This document shows, in pieces, positions 33,247-42,338 of a stretch of DNA of 64,000 bases. The notes under the pieces are model-generated. The model had not been told where the DNA came from. It saw only the letters and a list, made by a program, of their open reading frames with translations, and searched no databases. Origin of the DNA: Parasphingorhabdus litoris DSM 22379 (lineage in GTDB: Bacteria > Pseudomonadota > Alphaproteobacteria > Sphingomonadales > Sphingomonadaceae); the NCBI RefSeq assembly GCF_020906275.1, contig NZ_CP086727.1, forward strand, positions 2,914,001-2,978,000. The letters are read 5' to 3'. The position numbers and the translations under genes are program-made. The first letter of the stretch is position 1. Every line of letters begins with the position of its first letter.

Positions 33247-33675
33247 ATGGACAAGGGCGGCATGCCCGCTTTTATAATAGCGGAAGGAGAATGGGCATTG
33301 ACCAACTATTTCTATGCTCTGGCAGCGATCATTTCTGCAATCTGGTTTGCCGTGCATGTGTTTATTGGCGGACGCGAAATTGCACAGCCACTACGACAAT
33401 CAATTGAACTAGATCCGTTGGTACGCGATGTCCAATATCTCTGTTGGCATTTTACAACCGTTTCGATTGCCGCAATATCTCTATTCTTTGTTCTTGCATT
33501 TTTTTTGGAACAACAACCTTATGCCGTCGCCGGAACCATTATGGCCGCCGGCTTTACGCTCACAGGTATCGGGCTGGTTGCCGCTATTCGCCAGAGCCAT
33601 CGCAAAGCTCCTCAAGGCTGGTTATTTGCCCCCATTACCTTGCTTGGATTGTGGGGATTATTAATGGGTGGATAG
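33247..33675 (+). CDS. Four-helix membrane protein, unknown function
   Basis: Protein of up to 142 residues with four predicted membrane helices (YFYALAAIISAIWFAVHVFI, TVSIAAISLFFVLAFFL, VAGTIMAAGFTLTGIGLVAA and a final LLGLWGLLMGG). GGREIAQPLR after helix 1 is a recognisable conserved patch of small sphingomonad membrane proteins. The start is uncertain: ATG at 33247 or 33262, or TTG at 33298, which has the best ribosome site (GGAAGGAG) and puts the first helix at the N-terminus. Confidence 0.7.
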   Translation: MDKGGMPAFIIAEGEWALTNYFYALAAIISAIWFAVHVFIGGREIAQPLRQSIELDPLVRDVQYLCWHFTTVSIAAISLFFVLAFFLEQQPYAVAGTIMAAGFTLTGIGLVAAIRQSHRKAPQGWLFAPITLLGLWGLLMGG

Positions 33676-33704
33676 GCGCCGGAAAACCATATCCCAAATC
33701 CCGT

Positions 33705-34097
33705 TTATTGGATCGGTGGTTTATAATCGGCGCTTTGCAATGTCAGTATATAGGCCGCAAGAGCATCAATGTCAGTGCTTTCAATATCAAAGTCCATCAG
33801 ATCCGGGTAGTTGTGGGAATCGCTAAGCCAGGTCGTCAGCGTTTCATCTGTCAGGCCTTCGGTATTGGCAATGGCATGAAAGGGGGGCGCTTGCTCATTG
33901 GATGATATCTGCCCGTCCTCCACAGCATGGCATGCGGCACAATGGGCCTGAGCAATTGTCAGGCCCTGTATCGGATCGCTATTTCCTGATGCTGTGGCCT
34001 CGCCCAAGCCATTGTCAGATATATTCTGACCGGTTGGTACCGCAGCACAGCCAAGCATCGCAAGTGGCAGAAAAATACCCAAAACAAATATACGCAT
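33705..34097 (-). CDS. Cytochrome c-type lipoprotein
   Basis: Protein of 130 residues with a lipoprotein signal (LGIFLPLAMLGCAA), a short Ser/Gly linker and a class I cytochrome c domain. The haem motif CAACH lies in AQAHCAACHAVEDG. NYPDLMDFDIESTDIDALAA YI is the C-terminal helix. The Met ligand is plausibly the M in PDLMDF. It probably transfers electrons in the periplasm, tethered to a membrane. A TATAAT on the minus strand near 34155-34160 may be its promoter -10. Confidence 0.85.
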   Translation of the reverse strand: MRIFVLGIFLPLAMLGCAAVPTGQNISDNGLGEATASGNSDPIQGLTIAQAHCAACHAVEDGQISSNEQAPPFHAIANTEGLTDETLTTWLSDSHNYPDLMDFDIESTDIDALAAYILTLQSADYKPPIQ

Positions 34098-34232
34098 GAA
34101 TGAGAGTCCTATTAGTTAACCTATGGATCCCCACCCAGTAGTCACTCGACCATATTATAGATTTTCACTACGCCAGTTAAAGTGAAAAATATCCCGTGGA
34201 ACTGTTGCGCAGTTACGCAATGCCGTCGTAAT

Positions 34233-35177
34233 TCAACGGGAACTTCGATTTTTCTCCTCACCCAGTTCTGCAGCAACAGCCCTGATGTTTAATGAAGCTA
34301 GGGGTGGAATTTCAGCCACTATCGGATAATCGGGATAGAGTGCGTCAAGCTCGTTTTCTATCTCTGACACCTCTGCATCAGACAATATATCGTCTTGCAG
34401 CTTATCAGCTACCAGACGGCGAATATCTTCTAGCCACGCCTTCTGTCCAGAAAGCAGTGCATCAAATGATCCTTTTGCGCCGTGCCCAGGAAAGATGGTA
34501 GGCTCGCTATCATTATAGCTCGCCAACACACGCTCAAGTTGATCGAGCCATGCGCCTGAACGACCTTCCAACAAGAAACCTGTCATCTTATTTGCGACTA
34601 GGTCCGAAACAAACAAAGCATTTTCTTTTGGCGCATATAGCATCGTCATTGTTTCAGATTCACCCTGTCCAATTTCATCAACAACCAACTCCAGTGATCC
34701 GAACTGTAATATGTCGCCATCATTGAAAACCTTGGTTGGAACAGCAAACATCTCAGGAGAATCATTTGGTACAGCTTCTCGCGTGGCGGCTTGATAGCCG
34801 TTGGAATCAGTTTTCATCACTTCGGTTGTCTCAGCGCTGGCGTAGACGGCTGCTTCCGGAAAAGCTTCCACAATTGCTGCAAGCCCTCCAAAATGGTCTG
34901 GGTGAGGATGGGTAAGGATTATCCCCTCTAACGGCTTACCCGTCTGCCTGATAGCCGTAACAACTTCTTTGCCTGCGGACATAACACGCTGGGCATCAAT
35001 CAGCACAACCCGATCTCCGGTCTCGATAAGCCAGGAATTGACGGAGGCAAAGCCCGGTCTGGTGAATTGAGAAATCTCAGCTGCTGAGGATGGTTCAGCA
35101 ACTGGTTCGTTGGAGCAAGCCGCCAAAAGGGCAAGTGTAAAACAGCTGGTAAGCAGATATTTCCGTACGAAAGCCAT
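34233..35177 (-). CDS. Metallo-beta-lactamase-fold lipoprotein hydrolase
   Basis: Zinc hydrolase of 314 residues with a lipoprotein signal (LLTSCFTLALLAACS). The metal motif THPHPDHFGG is at about residues 88-97, with GKPLEGIILTHPHPDHFG preceding the second His cluster, YAPKENALFVSDLVAN carrying the bridging Asp, and FPGHGAKGSFDA the final His. It belongs to the broad MBL-fold group; beta-lactamase activity should not be assumed. ATG at 35177 has AAGGAGG upstream, so a longer frame is rejected. The gene is divergent from uvrA. Confidence 0.9.
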   Translation of the reverse strand: MAFVRKYLLTSCFTLALLAACSNEPVAEPSSAAEISQFTRPGFASVNSWLIETGDRVVLIDAQRVMSAGKEVVTAIRQTGKPLEGIILTHPHPDHFGGLAAIVEAFPEAAVYASAETTEVMKTDSNGYQAATREAVPNDSPEMFAVPTKVFNDGDILQFGSLELVVDEIGQGESETMTMLYAPKENALFVSDLVANKMTGFLLEGRSGAWLDQLERVLASYNDSEPTIFPGHGAKGSFDALLSGQKAWLEDIRRLVADKLQDDILSDAEVSEIENELDALYPDYPIVAEIPPLASLNIRAVAAELGEEKNRSSR

Positions 35178-35332
35178 AATGCCTCCTTGGCAAAGCAGAA
35201 TCGGATGCCCCCGACTTACAAGATAATAACAGTTTTTCACGGTGGTGACACGATCTTTAATTCTTAAGATCTGTTTGAAACCTAAGCAGATGCTATCTAT
35301 CACATCCCCATAAACAAACGCACTTGCCAAAA

Positions 35333-35347
35333 GAACATATATAGAAC
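35333..35347. promoter_or_regulatory. LexA box upstream of uvrA
   Basis: GAAC-ATATATA-GAAC is the reverse complement form of the alphaproteobacterial SOS box GTTC-N7-GTTC. It lies 57 bases before the uvrA ATG, in the right place to control uvrA. It also sits between uvrA and the divergent MBL gene. Confidence 0.8.
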
Positions 35348-35404
35348 ATAGTACGTCCTTATGACCTGCTGGACTCTCTTCAACATCTTCGGCAAAGCAC
35401 GCGC

Positions 35405-38299
35405 ATGAGTCTTACCCACATTAAAGTCAAAGGCGCCCGGGAGCATAATCTCAAAGGCGTTGATATCGACCTTCCTCGCGACAAACTGATCGTCATTACC
35501 GGCCTTTCCGGTAGTGGTAAGTCGAGCCTCGCGTTCGACACCATCTATGCCGAGGGGCAGCGGCGTTATGTTGAATCGCTCTCCGCCTATGCGCGCCAGT
35601 TCCTGGAGATGATGCAAAAGCCCGATGTCGAGCACATCGAAGGCCTCTCCCCCGCCATCTCGATCGAGCAGAAGACGACTTCACGCAATCCGCGTTCGAC
35701 CGTCGCGACAGTCACCGAGATTTACGATTATATGCGTCTGTTATGGGCGCGGGCTGGTGTGCCTTATTCGCCCGCAACCGGAGAACCGATTACCGCGCAG
35801 ACTGTCAGCCAGATGGTCGACCGGGTCATGACCTTGCCGGAAAAAACCCGCTTTTACCTGCTCGCGCCGGTCGTGCGCGGACGTAAGGGCGAATATCGCA
35901 AGGAACTCGCCGAATGGCAGAAAGCCGGCTTCACTCGTGTGCGTGTCGATGGTGAATTTTACGATATCGAGGAAACACCAAAGCTCGACAAGAAGCTGAA
36001 ACATGACATTGAGGTGGTTATCGACCGTCTCGTGGTCCGAGACGGCATGGAAACCCGGCTGGCCGACAGCTTCGAAACGGCACTGCGTCTGGCCGACGGT
36101 TTGGCCTTTGTCGATCTGGCCGATGGCGTTGTTCCCGGCCGAGAGGAAACCGAAACCGGCACCAAGATGAAAGGCACGGGCCTGCCCGACAATCGCATTG
36201 TGTTTTCCGAACGCTTTGCCTGTCCGGTCAGCGGCTTCACGATTGAAGAGATTGCGCCGCGGCTTTTCTCGTTTAACGCGCCGCAAGGCGCCTGCCCCGC
36301 TTGTGATGGACTGGGCGAAAAGCTGCATTTCGATACCCAGCTGATCATTCCCAATCCCTCGCTATCGATCAAACAAGGCGCAGTGGTGCCTTGGGCCAAA
36401 TCCAATCCGCCAAGCCCTTATTATATGCAGGTACTAGGCAGCCTCGCGAAGCATTTTGAATTTTCGCTTGATACACCGTGGCAGGACCTTTCCGAACATC
36501 ACCGCGATATCATCCTCAACGGCACACAAGGCCTGCCCGTGACGCTGCGCTTTCAGGATGGCCGCAAAAGCTATGAGGTGAAAAAGCCATTCGAGGGGGT
36601 GGTTGGCAATCTAACTCGGCGCCTGCTCCAAACGGAAAGCACATGGATGCAGGAAGAGCTGGGCAAGTTCCAAGCAGCGGCTCCCTGCGAAGTCTGTAAC
36701 GGCGCGCGGCTCAAACCCGAGGCGCTGGCGGTCAAGATTGCCGGCGAGGATATCAGCATCCCGACCCGCCGCAGTGTCGGCGACGCCCTTGCCTTTTTCA
36801 ATGGTCTTGCCGATCAACTCGACAAGACGCAGCGACAAATTGCCGAACCGATCCTCAAGGAAATTATCGAACGGCTTGGCTTTTTGAACAATGTCGGTCT
36901 CGATTATCTCAATCTCGACCGGACCAGTGGTACTTTATCCGGCGGCGAGAGCCAGCGCATCCGCCTCGCGAGCCAAATAGGTTCAGGATTAAGCGGTGTT
37001 CTTTACGTCTTGGACGAGCCAAGCATCGGTCTGCATCAGCGTGATAATGACCGATTGCTGACCACGCTCAAGCGGCTGCGCGATCTTGGCAATACCGTAA
37101 TTGTCGTTGAACATGACGAAGATGCCATAAGAACAGCCGATTATGTCGTGGATATGGGGCCAGGTGCTGGCGTCCATGGCGGCGATGTCGTGGCAGCGGG
37201 AACACTTAAGCAGATCTTGAAATCCAAAAAATCGCTGACCGCAGAGTACCTAAATGGTTCGCGCGAGATAGAGGTTCCGGCCAAACGCCGCAAGGGCAAT
37301 GGCAAGCAGCTCACCGTCCATGGTGCGACCGCGAATAACCTGCAAAATGTCACGGCATCGATCCCGCTCGGCACATTTACCTGCATTACCGGCCTATCCG
37401 GTTCGGGCAAATCGTCACTGACGATCGACACGCTCTATGCGGCAGCAGCGCGGACCCTGAATGGCGCGCGCATGATTGCGGGTAAGCATGAAAAGGTCAC
37501 TGGCCTCGAATATTGCGACAAGGTCATCGACATTGACCAGTCCCCTATTGGCCGGACGCCGCGCTCGAACCCGGCAACTTATACCGGTGCCTTCACCAAT
37601 ATTCGCGACTGGTTTGCTGGTCTACCCGAGGCGCAAGCGCGCGGTTACAAACCGGGGCGCTTTTCTTTCAACGTCAAGGGCGGGCGCTGTGAAGTGTGCC
37701 GCGGTGACGGGCTGATCAAGATTGAGATGCACTTCCTGCCCGATGTCTATGTCACCTGCGAGGAATGCGGCGGCAAACGCTATAATCGTGAAACGCTGGA
37801 AGTGAAGTTCAAGGGCAAATCCATCGCCGACATACTCGATATGACGGTCGAAGATGCGGTGAGCTTCTTCAAGGCGGTCCCGCCAATTCGTGACAAGATG
37901 GCGATGCTCTATGAAGTCGGGCTTGGTTATATCAAGGTCGGGCAACAGGCGACAACCCTGTCTGGCGGTGAGGCCCAGCGGGTCAAGCTCGCCAAGGAAT
38001 TGTCGAAACGCTCGACCGGACAGACACTCTATATTCTCGATGAGCCGACAACCGGCCTGCATTTCGAGGACGTCCGCAAGCTACTCCAAGTGCTCCACCA
38101 ACTGGTCGAGCAAGGCAATAGCGTGGTGGTGATCGAGCATAATCTCGACGTCATCAAGACCGCGGACCACATACTCGACCTTGGCCCCGAAGGCGGCGTC
38201 CGAGGCGGTGAGATTGTCGCTCAAGGCACGCCGGAGGAAGTGGCCAAGGTCAAAGGCAGCTTCACCGGCGGCTATTTGAAGGACATGCTGTCGAAGTAA
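35405..38299 (+). CDS. uvrA: Excinuclease ABC subunit A
   Basis: DNA damage recognition ATPase of nucleotide excision repair; 964 residues. Two ABC modules are complete: Walker [13 protein letters not shown] (about residues 33-44) and [15 protein letters not shown], signatures [12 protein letters not shown] and [12 protein letters not shown], and Walker B regions [11 protein letters not shown] and [11 protein letters not shown]. The zinc modules [10 protein letters not shown] and CEVCRGDG with [10 protein letters not shown] are present. Intact and of normal length. A LexA box upstream makes SOS control likely. Confidence 0.98.
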   Translation: MSLTHIKVKGAREHNLKGVDIDLPRDKLIVITGLSGSGKSSLAFDTIYAEGQRRYVESLSAYARQFLEMMQKPDVEHIEGLSPAISIEQKTTSRNPRSTVATVTEIYDYMRLLWARAGVPYSPATGEPITAQTVSQMVDRVMTLPEKTRFYLLAPVVRGRKGEYRKELAEWQKAGFTRVRVDGEFYDIEETPKLDKKLKHDIEVVIDRLVVRDGMETRLADSFETALRLADGLAFVDLADGVVPGREETETGTKMKGTGLPDNRIVFSERFACPVSGFTIEEIAPRLFSFNAPQGACPACDGLGEKLHFDTQLIIPNPSLSIKQGAVVPWAKSNPPSPYYMQVLGSLAKHFEFSLDTPWQDLSEHHRDIILNGTQGLPVTLRFQDGRKSYEVKKPFEGVVGNLTRRLLQTESTWMQEELGKFQAAAPCEVCNGARLKPEALAVKIAGEDISIPTRRSVGDALAFFNGLADQLDKTQRQIAEPILKEIIERLGFLNNVGLDYLNLDRTSGTLSGGESQRIRLASQIGSGLSGVLYVLDEPSIGLHQRDNDRLLTTLKRLRDLGNTVIVVEHDEDAIRTADYVVDMGPGAGVHGGDVVAAGTLKQILKSKKSLTAEYLNGSREIEVPAKRRKGNGKQLTVHGATANNLQNVTASIPLGTFTCITGLSGSGKSSLTIDTLYAAAARTLNGARMIAGKHEKVTGLEYCDKVIDIDQSPIGRTPRSNPATYTGAFTNIRDWFAGLPEAQARGYKPGRFSFNVKGGRCEVCRGDGLIKIEMHFLPDVYVTCEECGGKRYNRETLEVKFKGKSIADILDMTVEDAVSFFKAVPPIRDKMAMLYEVGLGYIKVGQQATTLSGGEAQRVKLAKELSKRSTGQTLYILDEPTTGLHFEDVRKLLQVLHQLVEQGNSVVVIEHNLDVIKTADHILDLGPEGGVRGGEIVAQGTPEEVAKVKGSFTGGYLKDMLSK

Positions 38300-38379
38300 A
38301 TTGACACTGGCTGCATCCGATGCGGACAAATCTCCGTAACTCCTGCCAGCGGATCCAACCGCAATATTAGGAGAAAGCC

Positions 38380-38739
38380 ATGTTGAATAAATTTGCTCTT
38401 ACAGTAGCCATTACAGGCAGCATGATGGCCAGCGCCGCACATGCGGGCATCAGCCAGAATAGTTATATTGCCAAAGGCGAGACATTGTTGCTCGGCGATA
38501 ATCACCCCAAAACAATCAGCTTTGACGGTCAGAATCGCGGCGACGTGGCCGTCGAAATCCTACTGCAAAATGGTACGTCGCGCACCCCTGTCCGTTCCGT
38601 CGCACCCGGCGAGAGCTTTAACCAAACCGTCCGGGAAAATCAGGTGATGGTCCTGCGCAACAAGTCAATCGATCAGCGCGCCAGGGTCTATTGGCATGTC
38701 AGCGGCTATTCCAGCACAGTTAATCCTCGAAGCGATTGA
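38380..38739 (+). CDS. Small exported protein, unknown
   Basis: Periplasmic protein of 119 residues with a clear signal peptide (FALTVAITGSMMASAAHA). The mature part is beta-rich: GETLLLGDNHPKTISFDGQN, DVAVEILLQNGTS, ENQVMVLRNKS and ARVYWHVSGYSS. It has no cysteine and no enzyme motif. Such small beta-rich exported proteins are common in sphingomonads and uncharacterised. AGGAG precedes the ATG. Confidence 0.75.
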   Translation: MLNKFALTVAITGSMMASAAHAGISQNSYIAKGETLLLGDNHPKTISFDGQNRGDVAVEILLQNGTSRTPVRSVAPGESFNQTVRENQVMVLRNKSIDQRARVYWHVSGYSSTVNPRSD

Positions 38740-38820
38740 CTGCTGTTTGGCGGCGCGGGATAAGGAATATCTCGCATTGGTAGCATAAGGAGGCGGGAGC
38801 GGCACCCGGAGGACCGACCC

Positions 38821-39294
38821 ATGAAACTCAGCCCTAATTTCCATCTAAGCGAGTTCACGCAATCACAGACAGCCACACGGCTGATGCTCGACAACACGCC
38901 CGGACGCTCGGAGATCGCGGCGCTGAAATTGCTTTGTGAAAAAGTGCTGGAGCCGGTGCGCGAAAATTACGGTCGTCCGGTACTGATTTCCTCAGGCTAT
39001 CGCTCGCCCGCGGTCAATCGCGCCATTCGCGGTGCACGCACATCACAGCATGCCAAGGGGGAAGCTGCGGATTTTGAGATTGCCGGTATCGACAACCTGC
39101 GCATCTGTCAGTGGATGGAACGGCGGCTCAACTATGATCAGCTGATCCTGGAATTTTACGAACGCGGCGTGCCGGCAAGCGGCTGGGTTCACGTGTCTTA
39201 CCGTGAACCCTATCGCAATCAGGAACTGACCGCCAAGCGCGTCGTCCGCAATGGTCGGCGCCGAACGGTCTATCAAAACGGCATTGTCGGATAG
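38821..39294 (+). CDS. Peptidase M15-family D-Ala-D-Ala carboxypeptidase-like protein
   Basis: Protein of 157 residues of the M15A/phage endolysin-like group. LSPNFHLSEFTQSQTATR at the start, ISSGYRSPAVNRAIRGA and SQHAKGEAADFEI hold the zinc ligands His and Asp. GWVHVSYRE holds the third ligand His near the C-terminus. There is no signal peptide, so the protein is cytosolic unless exported by lysis; similar genes occur in phage remnants and alone in chromosomes. GGAGG precedes the ATG. Confidence 0.85.
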   Translation: MKLSPNFHLSEFTQSQTATRLMLDNTPGRSEIAALKLLCEKVLEPVRENYGRPVLISSGYRSPAVNRAIRGARTSQHAKGEAADFEIAGIDNLRICQWMERRLNYDQLILEFYERGVPASGWVHVSYREPYRNQELTAKRVVRNGRRRTVYQNGIVG

Positions 39295-39345
39295 TTTCCT
39301 GAAATCGCAAACCGGTTTTCGAAACCGCTCATTCTTCCAACAGGC

Positions 39346-39549
39346 CTATTCCTCCAGTAAGAACGTCACGGCCAGCGTTGTGCGCCATTCGGTCACCTTG
39401 CCATCCGTGACGACGGTCTTGATATCTTTCACCCAGGCGGACTGCACATTGGTCAGTGTTTGCGATGCCCGGGCAACACCTTCGTTCACCGCATCCTCAA
39501 TCGAACTGGTTGATGCTGAAATTATTTCGGTCACTCTTGCTACAGCCAT
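39346..39549 (-). CDS. Dodecin
   Basis: Flavin-binding dodecamer of 67 residues that stores or buffers flavin. ARVTEIISASTSSIEDAVNE is the N-terminal beta-alpha unit, and AWVKDIKTVVTDGKVTEWRT and TLAVTFLLEE form the remaining strands. The Trp in SAWVKD is the usual flavin-stacking residue. GGAG precedes the ATG. Confidence 0.92.
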   Translation of the reverse strand: MAVARVTEIISASTSSIEDAVNEGVARASQTLTNVQSAWVKDIKTVVTDGKVTEWRTTLAVTFLLEE

Positions 39550-39688
39550 TACACTCTCCTTCGGGTTACGCCCCCTTTGGAAAATGCCGCCCTGCCTGAA
39601 TCCCTGTTGCAGCGGCAGAAACGAGAATGCGCCTTTCCGCCGCCGCCGTCAAATCAGGGGGATTGCGGAGGGATTGGCAATCGCCCAA

Positions 39689-40063
39689 TCACGCGCCTTT
39701 GATCACCTTGGACTGCCAGAGAATGAATACCGGCGCGATCAGTTCCAGCACCATGCCAGCGACCATTTCCGCCGGCGGAACACCGATACTGAAATAGGAA
39801 ACCACTCGGCCCAGACCGCCAATAAATACTGCGAGTACCGCCATGCGAAAGACCAGCGCCCGTCCGGCAATATCGCCCGCCGAATAGAATAGCATTGCGG
39901 CGATCCCAATATAGACGCCGGAGAGATAGCGAAACTGGTTATCCATCGCATTGGTAAAAGGCTCCCCACCCATCAGCTGCGCCGCACCCAGCGCGATCCC
40001 CGTGACCCCGAAATAAAACGGGATCAGGCCAAAAATATAAGTGGCGATACGAAATAAAGTCAT
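39689..40063 (-). CDS. DUF4345 membrane protein
   Basis: Inner-membrane protein of 124 residues and four helices. IPFYFGVTGIALGAAQLMGG, DNQFRYLSGVYIGIAAMLFY and FIGGLGRVVSYFSIGVPPAE are the typical DUF4345 blocks. Function unknown. GGGGGAG precedes the ATG. It is divergent from a DUF3592-like gene. Confidence 0.88.
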   Translation of the reverse strand: MTLFRIATYIFGLIPFYFGVTGIALGAAQLMGGEPFTNAMDNQFRYLSGVYIGIAAMLFYSAGDIAGRALVFRMAVLAVFIGGLGRVVSYFSIGVPPAEMVAGMVLELIAPVFILWQSKVIKGA

Positions 40064-40176
40064 GATGATACTCCCCCTGTTGCCTCTTCTCCATCGCGGG
40101 AAAAGCTTTAAGCAGCGACCACCTTAACAACCCCAACAAACAATGCTAGCCCCGCGCCATCGAAACCTTCATTCTC

Positions 40177-40545
40177 TTGATAAGCCTGGCCTTGGTGGTC
40201 ACAGGACTGGCGCTGGCACTGCGCGGCGATCTGCCGTTTCTGCGCAATCCGATCCGCCGCGTTCCGGCCAAGATCGTCCGTCATGACCGGCGATTTGAAG
40301 ATGGTGGGATTGGTTACAATCCTGTGTTCCGCTTTGCCGACGAGCGCGGTCAGTTTATTGAAGTTCGCGACAAGGTCTACATGCCCTTTCCCAAGCCGGT
40401 AATCGGCGAGATGGTCGAGATCGTCTACCCCGAGGGCTATCCCGAAAAAGCACGCATTCCCTATCCGATGTTCCGCGGGCTGCTTTACGGCTTTTTGGGC
40501 TATTTATTCATCATGTTGGTAATAGAGCTTACTGGGTGGTGGTGA
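40177..40545 (+). CDS. DUF3592-like membrane protein
   Basis: Protein of about 122 residues: one N-terminal helix, a soluble beta-rich middle (VPAKIVRHDRRFEDGGIGYN PVFRF, GQFIEVRDKVYMPFPKPVIG, VEIVYPEGYPEKARI) and a C-terminal helix (LYGFLGYLFIMLVIEL). This is the DUF3592 plan. The start is TTG at 40177 and is uncertain, because no ATG lies between the upstream stop and this point. Confidence 0.7.
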   Translation: MISLALVVTGLALALRGDLPFLRNPIRRVPAKIVRHDRRFEDGGIGYNPVFRFADERGQFIEVRDKVYMPFPKPVIGEMVEIVYPEGYPEKARIPYPMFRGLLYGFLGYLFIMLVIELTGWW

Positions 40546-40688
40546 GGTATCGTTCGATTTTGGGTGCAAAGGCAGCCAATGGCCCTGGCGCCGCGTGAAT
40601 GGTTCAATGAGGTTCGCAACATACGGGTTCAGGGAGGGAGTGTTGGTCCACATTACGAACCCCATTGAATTGCTTTATAGACAGCCGG

Positions 40689-41099
40689 TTACAGAACGAC
40701 TTGCGCGCCGATAACGAGTATCGCTGCCCATGAAATCAGATAAACCGGTGTCCGCAGAGCCGGGATCGCCAGGATATAGACAATGGCATGTGCAATCCGG
40801 GCGAAGAAAAATATCTGGGCCCATTGCGCAAAGGTTCCCGCGTTGCTGGCATCTCCGATGAGGCCAGCGGCAACCACGACCGCAATGAAGGCTGGCATGG
40901 TTTCGACCATATTCAGATGCGCGCGCTTCGCACGATCCATCCACAAAGGTGTTTCCGGCTCCTGTTTTGGAAAGCCTTCCGGATAGTTGGTCAGGAATGT
41001 TGGCAAGCCCCAGACGAACAGCCGTCCAGCAATATAGGGTGTCCACAAAAGGACAGTGAGAATGCCGCTGAGGGCAAGATAATGATATGCAGTTTCCAT
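40689..41099 (-). CDS. MAPEG-family membrane protein
   Basis: Four-helix inner-membrane protein of 136 residues in the MAPEG family (glutathione- and eicosanoid-related in eukaryotes, function open in bacteria). RAKRAHLNMVETMPAFIAVV is the family signature after helix 1, and ARIAHAIVYILAIPALRTPV matches the second conserved block. AGGAGG precedes the ATG. It is last in a minus-strand set with the YHS and CMD genes. A redox or detoxification context is inferred. Confidence 0.9.
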   Translation of the reverse strand: METAYHYLALSGILTVLLWTPYIAGRLFVWGLPTFLTNYPEGFPKQEPETPLWMDRAKRAHLNMVETMPAFIAVVVAAGLIGDASNAGTFAQWAQIFFFARIAHAIVYILAIPALRTPVYLISWAAILVIGAQVVL

Positions 41100-41157
41100 A
41101 TTTTCCTCCTGTTGTCAGGAATTGGAGCGCGGACCATATGGTCCGCGCTCGTCGGGA

Positions 41158-41637
41158 TTAAAGTTCCGTCGCAGCGGTGTGACGGATCTTCTTCCAGTTG
41201 GTTTCAGCTTTCGCGATCGCGCCTTCAGGATCTTTCTGATAGGCGTTGAAAATGGCTTCACTCAGGAAAACATAGAGCTTGCCATTGCGTACATCGGCCC
41301 AGCGAGGATCGCCATCAAACTTCTTGCCGACCGAAACACCGAAGGTGCAGAAGCCGCCATTTTGAGGCAGATAACGGTTGGGAGCGGCTTTGAAACTATC
41401 CAGATTTTCCTGGCTAGAAAAATAATAAGCCACACCATCATGGACAGCCGTGAATTTTGCTGCACCCTGAATGCGGTTACCGGTTTTGATGAACGCCACA
41501 GTATCAACACCGTGCAGCGCCAGCGGAGCGCTGGCTGCGGTCAGGCCCGACGATACATTATATTCATCAACCGCCATTGCAGGTGTGGCCATTGCGGCCA
41601 GTGCCACAGCTGAAGCGAGAGTGATTTGTTTAAACAT
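41158..41637 (-). CDS. Exported YHS-domain protein
   Basis: Periplasmic protein of 159 residues with a signal peptide (LASAVALAAMATPAMA) and a YHS-type domain. LHGVDTVAFIKTGNRIQGAA, FTAVHDGVAYYFSSQENLDS, and PNRYLPQNGGFCTFGVSVGK, KFDGDPRWADVRNGKLYVFL follow the usual YHS order, with a single Cys in GGFCTF. Metal or thiol chemistry is plausible. AAAGGAA precedes the ATG. It lies between the CMD-like and MAPEG genes. Confidence 0.88.
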   Translation of the reverse strand: MFKQITLASAVALAAMATPAMAVDEYNVSSGLTAASAPLALHGVDTVAFIKTGNRIQGAAKFTAVHDGVAYYFSSQENLDSFKAAPNRYLPQNGGFCTFGVSVGKKFDGDPRWADVRNGKLYVFLSEAIFNAYQKDPEGAIAKAETNWKKIRHTAATEL

Positions 41638-41671
41638 AGATATTTCCTTTAAGTTGAGTTGAAGTAAGGGG

Positions 41672-42223
41672 TTAGGCCGCCAATGCGTCCTGGGTATTCA
41701 CGACTGGGAAGTCGATCTCGGTTCCAACCAGGTGGTTGAAATAGTTGGTGAACATATTCAGCATCACGTGACCGAATATTTCGAGTATCTCCGCATCGGA
41801 GAAACCGTTGCTGTGCATCAGCACCAAGCTGGTATCGCTGACGCGGCCTTTGGTGCGGATGACCTCATTGACAAAGTCGAGCACCAGCTTGGTCTTTGGG
41901 GCACTGGAACTGCCACGCAGATTGTCGGTCCGTTCCTCCTCATCGATACCCGCCGCTGCACCGAGTGCCATATGGGCCGATGCGCAATAATCGCATCGGT
42001 TGGCACCTGCGACAGCAAGCGCGATTTGCTCGGCCAGAACATTGGATATTGTTGCGCCAGCCAACGTACCGGATAGCGCAAGATACGCCTCCAGGACGGG
42101 TTTCGAATTGGCCATGGTAGCGATAATGTTCGGGATCATCCCCATGCTGGATTTCACACCCGCTAACAGCTCTGCTGTTTCGGCTGGCGCGACAGATGTG
42201 TCGATTTGATTGATACGTTGCAT
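41672..42223 (-). CDS. Carboxymuconolactone decarboxylase-family (AhpD-like) protein
   Basis: Helical protein of 183 residues with the peroxidase-like AhpD/CMD motif CDYCASAHMALG (Cys-x-x-Cys). MIPNIIATMANSKPVLEAYL precedes it, and GFSDAEILEIFGHVMLNMF TNYFNHL follows. The motif suits thiol peroxide or alkyl hydroperoxide reduction. It heads the CMD-YHS-MAPEG set, downstream of a co-directional AraC gene with a 115-bp gap that should hold a promoter. Confidence 0.9.
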   Translation of the reverse strand: MQRINQIDTSVAPAETAELLAGVKSSMGMIPNIIATMANSKPVLEAYLALSGTLAGATISNVLAEQIALAVAGANRCDYCASAHMALGAAAGIDEEERTDNLRGSSSAPKTKLVLDFVNEVIRTKGRVSDTSLVLMHSNGFSDAEILEIFGHVMLNMFTNYFNHLVGTEIDFPVVNTQDALAA

Positions 42224-42338
42224 ATTTGCTCCATTGGTTTGTTGGGGTGGAGCAATGAATATGCACTTTGGACGCTATGGCAATATCATGAGCTTATATA
42301 GCGACTTTCTGCAAATTCACTCGGACGATATGCAAATT

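Noticed and set aside
34165..34220. Hairpins (TTTTCACT/AGTGAAAA and TTGCG/CGCAA) as a terminator of the MBL gene
   Set aside because: The stems are weak or have a long loop and no T-run follows on the minus strand, so a terminator is not supported.
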